From positions 151,641 to 215,640 of the forward strand of contig JAFYMC010000035.1 in assembly GCA_017556805.1 (NCBI GenBank): DNA of 64,000 nucleotides, given 5' to 3'. Both the position numbers and the translations under genes were made by a program. Positions 25,644 to 33,779 of the stretch are shown here, piece after piece (within the stretch, counting starts at the first letter, position 1; the number at the start of each line of letters is the position of its first letter). The notes beneath the pieces are model-generated. The model made no database searches. It worked only from the letters and a program-made list of their open reading frames with translations, and had not been told where the DNA came from. This DNA is from Lachnospiraceae bacterium (GTDB lineage Bacteria > Bacillota > Clostridia > Lachnospirales > Lachnospiraceae).

Positions 25644-26609
25644 TTAAACAATCCCGCCGCTTTTTAACTGTTTCTTCCGAAGTCGAGCCAACGAACCGGC
25701 TCCATCCGTACGATACAACTCTAAAAGTTCAAGAAAATTCCCGGTATCCTTGCATTTATTAAGCAAAGAACGCATCTCCTCCGCATCTTTTCCAAATAAC
25801 AAACCCAGCAAACCTAAATCATACGTATTTTGCATCTCACTCAGAATCCCTTGATTATACAAATCCTCCATAAACCCGTAATTCCGCACTTCCGTACCGA
25901 TTTGCATTGCCTTCTCATACAAATCCGGATCCACCGTACGAAGATAATTCAGATATCTTGTTTCGATATTCCGGTTCGGCGTACCGCTCATCATCCAATT
26001 AGCAATATCCTCCACCGATGCGCCCATCCCCGCGTCATCAATCAGATGCATCTTGTACTTACCGTTTGCATCCTTTGTAAACGTATACTTTCCATCCTCC
26101 GAGTACAACGTATCGGACCAACCGTATTTCGGTGCCGCTTCATCCTTCACCAGCACTTCAAAGGCTTTCCACGCATAACCCGCGCCATCCTTCGCATCTG
26201 CCGACGGCACCTCCATCTTCCCCAGCGCAACCGCAGTCTGAATCAATTCATAATCCGAAATTGCCTCTCCGTGATAATAAAATGAGGACTGCTCCTTCAG
26301 CTTATCAAAAGCCTCCGGAAGCTTTACCGCATCCAGCTTTTCTTTAGAAACTTCTACAAAATCCTCCGGCTTTTTACTGCCGGCCGTTTTCATCTGAACT
26401 CTCGGACCATTCGTAATCTTAGTCCCGTACTTTGCCGTCACCATATGCTCCGTGATCGACACGGTCGCAAACCCGAACAGGCTCTTTCCCATTCCAAATC
26501 GTCCGATACCTTCCACCTTCACAGAATAAGGGAAAGACGAACCACTTTTCGTATTCCGCAAAACCGCATAAGACCCGGTATAAAAAACATTCCTCGGTTG
26601 TACTCTCAT
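25644..26609 (-). CDS. uncharacterised protein behind a SigD-like promoter
   Basis: Not recognised. The 321-residue protein begins MRVQPRNVFYTGSYAVLRNT; the ATG at 26609 is chosen for its 7-base distance from GGAGG, with another ATG one codon earlier. There is no export signal or membrane helix. The N-terminal third is beta-rich with Gly and aromatic residues (VEGIGRFGMGKSLFGF). The C-terminal half is helical, acidic and Leu-rich (LLGLLFGKDAEEMRSLLNK). It stands directly upstream of the DUF6033-like gene but has its own SigD-like promoter at 26663-26689, so the two may form one flagellar-sigma regulon. Confidence 0.65.
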   Translation of the reverse strand: MRVQPRNVFYTGSYAVLRNTKSGSSFPYSVKVEGIGRFGMGKSLFGFATVSITEHMVTAKYGTKITNGPRVQMKTAGSKKPEDFVEVSKEKLDAVKLPEAFDKLKEQSSFYYHGEAISDYELIQTAVALGKMEVPSADAKDGAGYAWKAFEVLVKDEAAPKYGWSDTLYSEDGKYTFTKDANGKYKMHLIDDAGMGASVEDIANWMMSGTPNRNIETRYLNYLRTVDPDLYEKAMQIGTEVRNYGFMEDLYNQGILSEMQNTYDLGLLGLLFGKDAEEMRSLLNKCKDTGNFLELLELYRTDGAGSLARLRKKQLKSGGIV

Positions 26610-26662
26610 CATCGCCCCTCCGAAACAAATCATTGATATGACCGTCAACCCAACTATCTTTT

Positions 26663-26689
26663 ATATCGGATGACAACTGCTACATATTA
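26663..26689 (-). promoter_or_regulatory. SigD (sigma-28)-like promoter of the 26609 gene
   Basis: TAAT (26686-26689), 15 bases, then TCCGATAT (26663-26670): 10 of 12 positions of TAAA-N15-GCCGATAT at exact spacing. The transcript would have a leader of about 50 nt. Next to it on the upstream side is a polypyrimidine tract (26690-26733) of unknown meaning. Confidence 0.6.
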
Positions 26690-26733
26690 ACCTCCTCCTC
26701 TGCTTTCTCTCCTTCCTCTCCTTCCTCTTTCCC

Positions 26734-26762
26734 TTGACTTCCGATTCCCGATAAACTATACT
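26734..26762 (+). promoter_or_regulatory. sigma-A promoter of the HTH pseudogene
   Basis: TTGACT (26734-26739) and TATACT (26757-26762) are 17 bases apart on the plus strand. The leader of about 147 nt contains a dyad CTTTACAA-N13-TTGTAAAG (26828-26856) that could be an autoregulatory operator or a hairpin. Confidence 0.65.
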
Positions 26763-26915
26763 AACCTTGTGATTTTCAACCTGTCCTAATCCATGAAAAT
26801 CCGCTAAAACAGCCAATGTCAAGACATCTTTACAAGGATTCTCCCTCTTTGTAAAGGCCTTTTGATAGAAACATCTGTCACAGTTTGTTACACTAAAAAA
26901 CGAAGGAGGTACCCA

Positions 26916-27344
26916 ATGAACATCGGAACAAAAATCAAAGAAGCCCGCACATCACTTGGCATTACCTAGGAACAGGCATCCGAACAACTGCTGGTCTCCC
27001 GTCAGACCATCTCCAGTTGGGAAAACGGCAAATCCTTACCGGACATCGTCAGTGTCATCAAAATGAACGAGCTGTACCACTTAAATTTAGACGAACTATT
27101 AAAGGGAGACAAAGACATGATGAAAAAAATCGAAAAAGACACAAAGCTTGCAAAAATCCAAAAAAACTTTATCTATGCCGCATGGTGCATTGTCGCACTC
27201 TATGCTGTCATTGCACTACTTTCCATTTTCTTTAAAGGAACACCGGTTATCGATTTTCTCTCCGGTGCCGCACCCGGCATACTACTGGGAGTCAGCTTTC
27301 TGCTTGGTATCTTAAGCTTAAATAAACTGGAAACAAAAGAATAA
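26916..27344 (+). pseudogene. XRE-family HTH regulator with membrane tail, broken by an amber codon
   Basis: A 142-codon frame starts at an ATG with GAAGGAGG in front. It reads MNIGTKIKEARTSLGIT, then TAG at 26967-26969, then EQASEQLLVSRQTISSWENG. The family has Gln at that point (T-Q-E-Q-x-A), so a single C-to-T change from CAG explains it. Everything else is intact: the second and recognition helices, the link LDELLKGD, and a C-terminal part with two hydrophobic segments (about residues 84-105 and 112-130). Reinitiation at an internal ATG (27063) would give a 93-residue membrane protein without DNA binding. Either the gene is freshly dead, the base call is wrong, or the amber codon is suppressed. 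Confidence 0.85.
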
Positions 27345-27357
27345 GTATTCCAATAAA

Positions 27358-27390
27358 CAACAGCCTGAGGAACTAACTCTTAGGCTGTTG
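27358..27390 (+). terminator. terminator of the HTH pseudogene
   Basis: CAACAGCCTGAG pairs with CTTAGGCTGTTG (12 bp, one G-U), followed by TCTTATTTCTT, 14 bases after the stop codon. Confidence 0.75.
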
Positions 27391-27449
27391 TCTTATTTCT
27401 TATCGCCTTCTTCTAAGAACCGACATTCCCGAGCATATCCACACCCAGA

Positions 27450-27824
27450 AGAGGCTGTCGCTTTTCCGGCAGCCTCTCTTGTAGACAAACAGGTTTTGTG
27501 GCTCTCCATTATTTTACCAAAAGAAAACCTCCTAACCGAAATTCGAATTATCATTTAGCGTAGGATGTATAGACTTTCTTATTGCTTCGTTCATACACTG
27601 CAACGCTTGGACACGGATGTCCAAGCGAGCGTCTCAATAAGACAGGAGGTCGCATTGAGACCGGTTGCATGCCTCTTACATACACTTGTCGAAGCAATTA
27701 GAAAGACTTACATTCGAAGCGTCCGATAAGGAGAATTTCGGTTACGAGGTTTTCTCGGGACGTAAAAGAGAGCCACAAAGCCGTCCCCCTACACAAAGAG
27801 GCTGCCGCAAAAGCGACAGCCTCT
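27450..27824. repeat. 375-bp element with long imperfect terminal inverted repeats
   Basis: The first and last parts (roughly 165 bases each) are imperfect inverted repeats. Matching blocks are AGAGGCTGTCGCTTTT, CGGCAGCCTCT, TTTGTGGCTCTC, GAAAACCTC, TAACCGAAATTC, CTTTCT-ATTGCTTCG and TGCAAC. The centre holds two more hairpins: GCTTGGACA/TGTCCAAGC (about 27605-27626) and GTCTCAAT/ATTGAGAC. Each tip is itself a terminator-like hairpin. No open reading frame or transposase is inside. It could be a MITE-like non-autonomous element, a large folded RNA, or a decayed duplication. It fills most of the gap between the HTH pseudogene and oadA. Confidence 0.7.
27797..27824 (-). terminator. terminator of the decarboxylase operon (tip of the inverted-repeat element)
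   Basis: A 12-bp stem AGAGGCTGTCGC-TTTT-GCGGCAGCCTCT (one G-U pair) on the minus strand is followed by TTGTGT, 10 bases after the oadA stop. It ends the operon and is also the right tip of the palindromic element. The core recurs at 56902-56924. Confidence 0.7.
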
Positions 27825-27834
27825 GAAACTCATA

Positions 27835-29229
27835 TTAAACCGGGTATGCCTTGTTCTTGGTATCAGCCGCATTCACATCAACCTTGGTCTGCTGTGCCTG
27901 ACGGTGCTTAAAGAACTCCATAGCAACCTGCGGGAACAGTGCGTAGGATAAAACATCCTCATCCTGCTGCTTCCATTCCTTGATTTCCTCCTCAAACTTA
28001 GCAAGCTGCGGAGCAATCTTGTCTGCCGGACGGCAGGTAATCGGCTCTACATCGCCGATGGCCTTCTTCTGTACTTCCGGATTAAACGGCTTAATGGTCT
28101 GACCGAACTCACCGGAAAGAACCTTCTTAGACTCCTTGGTTACCATCTTGTAACGCTCGCCCTGAAGTACGTTAAGTACTGCCTGGGTACCAACGATCTG
28201 GGAAGACGGAGTAACAAGCGGCGGCTCACCGAAGTCCTTACGAACCTCCGGAATCTCCTTTAATACATCGTAGAACTTGTCTTCTGCCTTTGCTTCCTTA
28301 AGCTGGGAAACAAGGTTGGAAAGCATACCACCCGGAACCTGATAAAGAAGGGTCTTGATGTCTACACCCATTACCTTCGGGTTAAGAAGACCGCTCTTTA
28401 ATGCCTCCTCCTGCATCGGACGGAAGTAATTTGCGATTTCCGCTAACAGATTCTGGTCTAATCCGGTATCGTACTCGGTTCCCTTAAAGGTCTCAACCAT
28501 AACTTCCGTTGCCGGCTGGCTGGTACCCATGGAGAACGGAGACATTGCGGTATCAATGATATCACAACCTGCCTCAACAGCCTTCAAGTAAGTCATTGCA
28601 GCCACACCGGAGGTGTAGTGAGTATGAAGTTGAATCGGAAGCTTGGTACCTTCCTTCAAAGCCTTAACCAGCTTATCTGCCTCATACGGAACCAAAAGAC
28701 CTGCCATATCCTTGATACAAAGGGAATCCGCACCCATCTCCTCGATACGGCGAGCGGTTTCCTTCCAGTAATCTAAAGTGTAAGCATCACCGAGGGTATA
28801 TGCCAGCGCAATCTGTGCATGTCCCTTTTCCTTGTTTGCCGCCTTAACAGCAGTCTGTAAGTTACGCAAATCGTTGAAACAGTCGAAAATACGAATAATA
28901 TCAATACCGTTTGCGATGGACTTCTGAACAAAGTACTCTACTACGTCATCGGAATAATGATTGTAGCCGAGGATGTTCTGTCCACGGAATAACATCTGAA
29001 GCTTAGTGTTCTTGAAGCCTGCACGAAGCTTTCTTAAACGCTCCCACGGATCTTCCTTTAAGAAACGAAGGGAAGCATCGAAGGTAGCACCGCCCCAACA
29101 CTCTACAGAGTGGTAGCCTACCTTATCCATCTTTTCAATAATCGGAAGCATCTGTTCCGTTGTCATACGGGTTGCAATCAGGGACTGATGTGCATCACGT
29201 AAAATGGTCTCTGTAATCTTTACTGCCAT
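27835..29229 (-). CDS. oadA: oxaloacetate decarboxylase alpha-type carboxyltransferase subunit
   Basis: The carboxyltransferase removes CO2 from a 2-oxo acid, usually oxaloacetate, and loads it on biotin. The 464 residues cover the HMGL-like TIM barrel (TETILRDAHQSLIATRM at the start, CWGGATFDASLRF near 41, CIKDMAGLL with the metal-site Lys near 173, LHTHYTSG metal His near 201) and the PYC_OADA region. The C-terminal biotin domain of long OadA proteins is missing; a separate 123-residue biotin protein in the operon replaces it. It is last in a five-gene unit that also has a second carboxyltransferase of a different family. Confidence 0.93.
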   Translation of the reverse strand: MAVKITETILRDAHQSLIATRMTTEQMLPIIEKMDKVGYHSVECWGGATFDASLRFLKEDPWERLRKLRAGFKNTKLQMLFRGQNILGYNHYSDDVVEYFVQKSIANGIDIIRIFDCFNDLRNLQTAVKAANKEKGHAQIALAYTLGDAYTLDYWKETARRIEEMGADSLCIKDMAGLLVPYEADKLVKALKEGTKLPIQLHTHYTSGVAAMTYLKAVEAGCDIIDTAMSPFSMGTSQPATEVMVETFKGTEYDTGLDQNLLAEIANYFRPMQEEALKSGLLNPKVMGVDIKTLLYQVPGGMLSNLVSQLKEAKAEDKFYDVLKEIPEVRKDFGEPPLVTPSSQIVGTQAVLNVLQGERYKMVTKESKKVLSGEFGQTIKPFNPEVQKKAIGDVEPITCRPADKIAPQLAKFEEEIKEWKQQDEDVLSYALFPQVAMEFFKHRQAQQTKVDVNAADTKNKAYPV

Positions 29230-29244
29230 TGTGAACCTCCTATT

Positions 29245-30516
29245 TTATACTCCGAAAATTGCCATAAATACACCGGCTGCTACTGCAGTACCGATAACAC
29301 CCGCTACGTTCGGTCCCATTGCATGCATAAGAAGGAAGTTGCTCGGATCAGCCTCCGCACCAACCTTCTGGGATACACGTGCGGCCATCGGCACAGCGGA
29401 TACACCGGCAGAGCCGATAAGCGGATTAATCTTACCCTTCGTCGCCTTGCACATTAATTTACCGAACAATACACCGCCTGCGGTTCCGATTGCAAACGCA
29501 ATCAAACCAAGACCAACAATCTTAATGGTATCCAAACGCAGGAATGCCTGTGCGCTGGTGGTTGCACCAACGGAAGTACCGAGTAAAATAACAACGATGT
29601 ACATGAGTGCGTTGGAAGCAGTCTCCTGAAGCTGCTTTACCACACCGGACTCACGGAACAAGTTACCGAGCATAAGGCTACCAACCAAAGCTGCGGTATC
29701 CGGAAGAATAAGTACTACTACAATCGTAACGATAATCGGGAACAACACCTTCTCCAGCTTGGAAACCGGACGAAGCTGCTCCATCTTAATCTTACGTTCC
29801 TTTTCCGTCGTGAACAGCTTCATAATCGGAGGCTGAATAATCGGAACTAAGGACATATAAGAATAAGCCGCAACCGCAATCGGTCCCATAAGCTGCGTCT
29901 GACCAAGCTTCATCGCAAGGAAGATGGAGGTCGGGCCGTCCGCACCACCGATAATGGAGATGGCTGCTGCTGCCTTTCCGTTAAAGCCCATAATAATCGC
30001 AAAGAAATATGCTGCGAAAATACCGAGCTGTGCAGCTGCACCAAGCAGGAAGCTCTTCGGATTTGCAATAAGCGGTCCGAAGTCTGTCATAGCACCTACG
30101 CCCATGAAAATCAGACACGGAAGGATTGCAAGTTCGTCCAACATGAAGAAATAGTGAAGCAAACCGCCTGCGGTCTCTACTGTCTTGGACGGGTCAACCG
30201 TTGCCATAATTTCAGCAATCGGCTGAGTTATTATTTCACCTAACGCATTTGTATATTCGTTTCCGGTTAATTTGCAAACCATATCGCCTGCGGAATTATA
30301 ATATGTCGTATACGGCTCTGCCATAATACCCGGGCAAAGATTAACCAGCAACATACCGAAGGAAATCGGAACTAACAAAAGCGGTTCATAGCCTTTTACA
30401 ATCGCCAGATAAAGGAATACGAGAGCCACCAAAATCATAACATAGTTTCCCCAATAAAGCTTGGTAAAACCGGTACTCTCAAGCAATCCCATCAGCGTAT
30501 CACCAATGTTACCCAT
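29245..30516 (-). CDS. oadB: sodium ion-translocating decarboxylase beta subunit
   Basis: The membrane subunit (OadB/GcdB/MmdB family) that decarboxylates carboxy-biotin and exports Na+. The 423 residues form about nine to eleven membrane segments. The family motifs are present: MGVGAMTDFGPLIANP (about 130), SIIGGADGPTSIFLAMKLG (about 180), which holds the Asp of the sodium site, and GSAGVSAVPMAARVSQKVG (about 375). The C-terminal region contains LMHAMGPNVAGVIG. It lies 15 bases before oadA and 16 after the biotin protein gene, all on one strand. Confidence 0.95.
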   Translation of the reverse strand: MGNIGDTLMGLLESTGFTKLYWGNYVMILVALVFLYLAIVKGYEPLLLVPISFGMLLVNLCPGIMAEPYTTYYNSAGDMVCKLTGNEYTNALGEIITQPIAEIMATVDPSKTVETAGGLLHYFFMLDELAILPCLIFMGVGAMTDFGPLIANPKSFLLGAAAQLGIFAAYFFAIIMGFNGKAAAAISIIGGADGPTSIFLAMKLGQTQLMGPIAVAAYSYMSLVPIIQPPIMKLFTTEKERKIKMEQLRPVSKLEKVLFPIIVTIVVVLILPDTAALVGSLMLGNLFRESGVVKQLQETASNALMYIVVILLGTSVGATTSAQAFLRLDTIKIVGLGLIAFAIGTAGGVLFGKLMCKATKGKINPLIGSAGVSAVPMAARVSQKVGAEADPSNFLLMHAMGPNVAGVIGTAVAAGVFMAIFGV

Positions 30517-30532
30517 GGAAATTACCTCCTGA

Positions 30533-30904
30533 TTAGTTTAACGTAAGCATAACCTCGCCGGACTCAACACTTGCACCGACAGAAACTGCGATGCTTGCAA
30601 CGGTACCGTCCTGCGGAGCAACGATTTCATTTTCCATCTTCATTGCCTCAAGAACAAGAACAACATCACCCTTCTTTACTGCTGCGCCAACGCTGGTCTT
30701 AACTGCAAGAATCTTACCCGGCATCGGAGCGTTAACCTTAACTGCGCCTGCTGCGCCCGCCGGTGCTGCTGCCTTCGGAGCCGGTGCCGGAGCTGCTGCC
30801 GGAGCTGCTACTACCGGTGCTGCTGCTACCGGAGCTGCTACAGTGCCTTCTTCTACAGATACATTATAAACATTGCCATTCACAGTAATCGTATAATTCT
30901 TCAT
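30533..30904 (-). CDS. biotin carboxyl carrier protein of the decarboxylase
   Basis: A 123-residue swinging-arm subunit. The N-terminal 25 residues are followed by a Pro/Ala hinge (about 25-50, AAPAPAPKAAAPAG) and a biotinyl domain with the attachment site VLEAMKMENEIVAP (Lys about 92). It carries CO2 from the carboxyltransferase to OadB. The architecture matches the gamma/C subunits of glutaconyl-CoA, methylmalonyl-CoA and oxaloacetate decarboxylases. Confidence 0.93.
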   Translation of the reverse strand: MKNYTITVNGNVYNVSVEEGTVAAPVAAAPVVAAPAAAPAPAPKAAAPAGAAGAVKVNAPMPGKILAVKTSVGAAVKKGDVVLVLEAMKMENEIVAPQDGTVASIAVSVGASVESGEVMLTLN

Positions 30905-30959
30905 AATAATTTGCCTCCATTAATTTAAATAGATATTTTTTGTTTTATTTTACTTTTTA

Positions 30960-31397
30960 TTACCAGTTACATCTTGCGCGACGAATGGAACGCACTACCA
31001 AGCCGTTCTGGTTCGTTCTTGCCGGTGCCGGAAGACCCTGTGCCTGAGCCTGTGCCGCTGCAGCAGCCGCTTCGTACTCATAAATCGCAGCCGTAATTAC
31101 AGCAACCAGCTCTGCATCGTTACAAAGCTCTTCTTCCTCGATCTGAGCAACCGTATTCTCGATTGCCGCCATCGGAACAACCTTTTCTTCCGCCTTTGCT
31201 TCCTTCTTTGCATTCTTCTTATTTTCAAATACATTTACATACTTCAGCATGGAAATCACAAAGGAGAAAAAGAGTAATGCACAGAACACCACCACTACAC
31301 CGACTACCGTATTGGAAACTGCCTCCGGCATAGCTTCTGCAACCTTATCCCAATGTTGTTCCCATTTGCTTGCTAAAAATACCGATTCAAAATTCAT
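30960..31397 (-). CDS. OadG-type small membrane subunit of the decarboxylase
   Basis: A 145-residue protein with one membrane helix (about residues 30-52, VVGVVVVFCALLFFSFVISM), a charged Lys/Glu linker, and a C-terminal region rich in Ala, Gln and Glu ending RSIRRARCNW. This is the layout of the OadG/MmdC/delta subunit that holds the soluble carboxyltransferase to the beta subunit and in some species binds zinc. GAGGTGA precedes the start. It sits between the carboxyltransferase gene (12 bases) and the biotin protein gene (55 bases). Confidence 0.82.
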   Translation of the reverse strand: MNFESVFLASKWEQHWDKVAEAMPEAVSNTVVGVVVVFCALLFFSFVISMLKYVNVFENKKNAKKEAKAEEKVVPMAAIENTVAQIEEEELCNDAELVAVITAAIYEYEAAAAAAQAQAQGLPAPARTNQNGLVVRSIRRARCNW

Positions 31398-31409
31398 ACC
31401 GTCACCTCA

Positions 31410-32843
31410 CTACACAGTTCCGTGCTTTTTGGACGGACGTGCTTCTCTCTTCGTGTACAGCATTTCATATGCATAAACCAAATGCTGTCTGACTGCATCC
31501 GCTTCAATGATGCTGTCTACATAACCACGCTTTGCTGCCGCCACCGCACTGCACTGTAACTCATCATACTCTGCTGCCTTCTCGCTGCGAACCGCTTCGG
31601 TCTCACCCGCATACATAATCTGAGCCGCAAGCTTTGCATCCATCATGCCAATCTTTGCAGTATCGAGTGCAAACACTAAATCTGCGCCGATATGCTTGGA
31701 ATTCATGGTGATATATGCACTGCCCATTGCATTATTGCAAATCAGATTCACCTTCGGAACCGTAGCAGACGCAAATGCATTGGTTAACTTTGCTGCCGCA
31801 AGAGCCACCGACTTTTCCTCACACATGGAAGAAGCATAGCCGGTTACGTTGGTAAGGGTCAAAACCGGAATATTGAATGCATCACAGAACTTTACAAAAC
31901 GCTCTGCCTTTGCACAACCGTTAGCAGTAAGTAAGGTATCAAACTTCTCGGTTGCTTTTCCGTTTTCATCAAGCACCGCACTGCGGTTTGCAACAGCACC
32001 TACCGTTGCACCGTTCAAACGGATAAAACCGGTTACCATTTCCTTTGCATAATCAGCCTTTACTTCAAAGAACTCACGGTCGTCTGCAATTTCTGCAAGA
32101 GCGACTGCCGGATCACAGGAAAGTTCACCGAAAGCTTCCGTAGCTCTATTTAAATCATCCGCACACTCGAATGCGTAATCAGCCTCATTATTGCACGGCA
32201 GGAAAGAGATCAAGTTACGAATGGAAGCAAGAACCTCTGCCTCATTCTCCTTCACAACATCCACCATACCTGCTTCTGCCTGGAACTTTGCTGTGGAAGT
32301 ATCGCACTTTCCTACGAAGTTACCCTCGACTGCATTCGGAGAGTTAACGAATAACTTCGCACCCTCTGCCGCCATAAAGGTAAAATCACTTAATGCTGCG
32401 GAAACCGCACATCCACCGCCACAGGTACCGAACACTGCGGTAATCTGCGGAATCACACCGGATGCCATGCTCTGCTTCAGATATACATTACCGAAAGCTG
32501 CCAATGCATCGGTAGCTTCCTGTAAGCGCATGCCGGCACAGTCAATAAGACCGATGACCGGAGCTCCGACCTTCAAAGCAAAGTCGTACATGGCTGTAAT
32601 CTTTTTCGCATGCATTTCACCCATGGTGCCGTTTAACACCGCTGCGTCCTGGCTGTAAACATAAACGAGATCGCCGTCGATTAAGCCGTAACCGGTGATT
32701 ACACCATCAGACGGAGCATCTGTCTGCGCCAGATTGAAATCAGTATTTCTTTTTGTGACAAGAGCACCGATTTCAACAAAGCTGCTGTCGTCAAGCAATG
32801 AAACAATTCGTTCTCTTGCCGACAATTTTGTTGTACTACTCAT
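31410..32843 (-). CDS. acyl-CoA carboxylase/decarboxylase carboxyltransferase subunit (MmdA/PccB family)
   Basis: A crotonase-fold carboxyltransferase of 477 residues, about 30-40 shorter than MmdA or PccB. The N-terminal half holds SARERIVSLLDDSSFVEIG, the oxyanion-hole region (GLIDCAGMRLQEA) and TAVFGTCGGGCAVSAAL for acyl-CoA and biotin binding. The C-terminal half has TGYASSMCEEKS and NAMGSAYITMNSKHIGADL. In sodium pumps this subunit acts on methylmalonyl-CoA, glutaconyl-CoA or malonate. With OadA in the same operon there are two carboxyltransferases for one biotin carrier. It is the first gene after the promoter at 32934-32962. Confidence 0.87.
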   Translation of the reverse strand: MSSTTKLSARERIVSLLDDSSFVEIGALVTKRNTDFNLAQTDAPSDGVITGYGLIDGDLVYVYSQDAAVLNGTMGEMHAKKITAMYDFALKVGAPVIGLIDCAGMRLQEATDALAAFGNVYLKQSMASGVIPQITAVFGTCGGGCAVSAALSDFTFMAAEGAKLFVNSPNAVEGNFVGKCDTSTAKFQAEAGMVDVVKENEAEVLASIRNLISFLPCNNEADYAFECADDLNRATEAFGELSCDPAVALAEIADDREFFEVKADYAKEMVTGFIRLNGATVGAVANRSAVLDENGKATEKFDTLLTANGCAKAERFVKFCDAFNIPVLTLTNVTGYASSMCEEKSVALAAAKLTNAFASATVPKVNLICNNAMGSAYITMNSKHIGADLVFALDTAKIGMMDAKLAAQIMYAGETEAVRSEKAAEYDELQCSAVAAAKRGYVDSIIEADAVRQHLVYAYEMLYTKREARPSKKHGTV

Positions 32844-32933
32844 CTTACTGCCTCCATTTTTCTATAATATTACTTTCGTAGAACCGAAAAAATTTTGACA
32901 GCGTAAAAAGAACCTCCAAATTACGCCGATTAT

Positions 32934-32962
32934 ATTATATCCTTAATCATTTCAAAAAGCAA
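32934..32962 (-). promoter_or_regulatory. sigma-A promoter of the decarboxylase operon
   Basis: TTGCTT (32957-32962) and TATAAT (32934-32939) are 17 bases apart. The leader is about 84 nt. The rest of the divergent gap 32844-33179 is AT-rich with no further gene seen. Confidence 0.75.
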
Positions 32963-33072
32963 GAGAATCTTGACAAATTTTTACCAATTTTTCACACAAT
33001 CTTAATACACTGAACATATTGTAATTATTTGAACACTTCATTCATTTCTTTCCCCGCATAACATGCTTTTCT

Positions 33073-33101
33073 TTGACATAACCGGTCTTTTTTGTTATAA
33101 T
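33073..33101 (+). promoter_or_regulatory. sigma-A promoter of the cyclophilin gene
   Basis: Consensus TTGACA (33073-33078) and TATAAT (33096-33101) with 17 bases between, predicting strong constitutive expression. Confidence 0.9.
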
Positions 33102-33179
33102 AAATGAGCTTATAGATACGGACGTATTTCGTCTGCCTATGAAAGCAACTATATTATAATGAAACATCAGGAGGTCATT

Positions 33180-33707
33180 ATGGCTCAAAATCCGGTAATC
33201 ACAATTACTATGGAAAACGGCGAGCAAATCCGTGCGGAACTTTATCCGGAAATTGCTCCGAACACTGTTAAAAATTTTCTTTCTCTTATTAACAAGGGAT
33301 ATTACGATGGATTAATCTTCCACCGTGTCATCAACGGTTTTATGATTCAGGGCGGCTGTCCGGACGGTACCGGCATGGGTGGTCCGGGCTACTCCATTCC
33401 GGGCGAATTTGCCATGAACGGTTTTAAGAACGATTTACGTCATACGGAAGGTGTGCTTTCCATGGCTCGTGCCCAGCATCCGGATTCCGCAGGTTCCCAG
33501 TTCTTTATTATGCACAAAACTTCTCCGCATCTTGACGGTTCCTATGCAGCTTTCGGTAAAGTAACCGAAGGCCTGGACGTGGTAAATCGCATTGCCACCG
33601 TTCCGACCGACTGGTCCGACCGTCCGGCACATCCGCAGGTAATGAAGTCTGTAACCGCAGAGACCTTCGGTGTTACTTACGACGAGCCGGAAAAGCTGAA
33701 TCGTTAA
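33180..33707 (+). CDS. cyclophilin-type peptidyl-prolyl cis-trans isomerase
   Basis: A cytoplasmic prolyl isomerase and folding helper of 175 residues. The start at 33180 has AGGAGG five bases ahead. Cyclophilin core motifs occur in order: PNTVKNFLSLINKGYYDGL, FHRVINGFMIQGGCPDGTG (catalytic Arg and Phe in FHRVI), GVLSMARAQHPDSAGSQFF and LDGSYAAFGKVTEGLDVV. There is no signal peptide. It is transcribed alone from a consensus promoter, divergent from the decarboxylase operon. A short TCTCCG/CGGAGA hairpin (about 33724-33742) follows. Confidence 0.96.
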   Translation: MAQNPVITITMENGEQIRAELYPEIAPNTVKNFLSLINKGYYDGLIFHRVINGFMIQGGCPDGTGMGGPGYSIPGEFAMNGFKNDLRHTEGVLSMARAQHPDSAGSQFFIMHKTSPHLDGSYAAFGKVTEGLDVVNRIATVPTDWSDRPAHPQVMKSVTAETFGVTYDEPEKLNR

Positions 33708-33779
33708 TTCGCTTGTTCCACCTCTCCGGAATTTTTTCGGAGAATTATATACATAACTTTACTATTTTGGAGGTACACA

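Noticed and set aside
26690-26733. Polypyrimidine tract as a functional element
   Set aside because: It is striking but sits between divergent promoters with no known role, so it is only mentioned and not listed as a feature.
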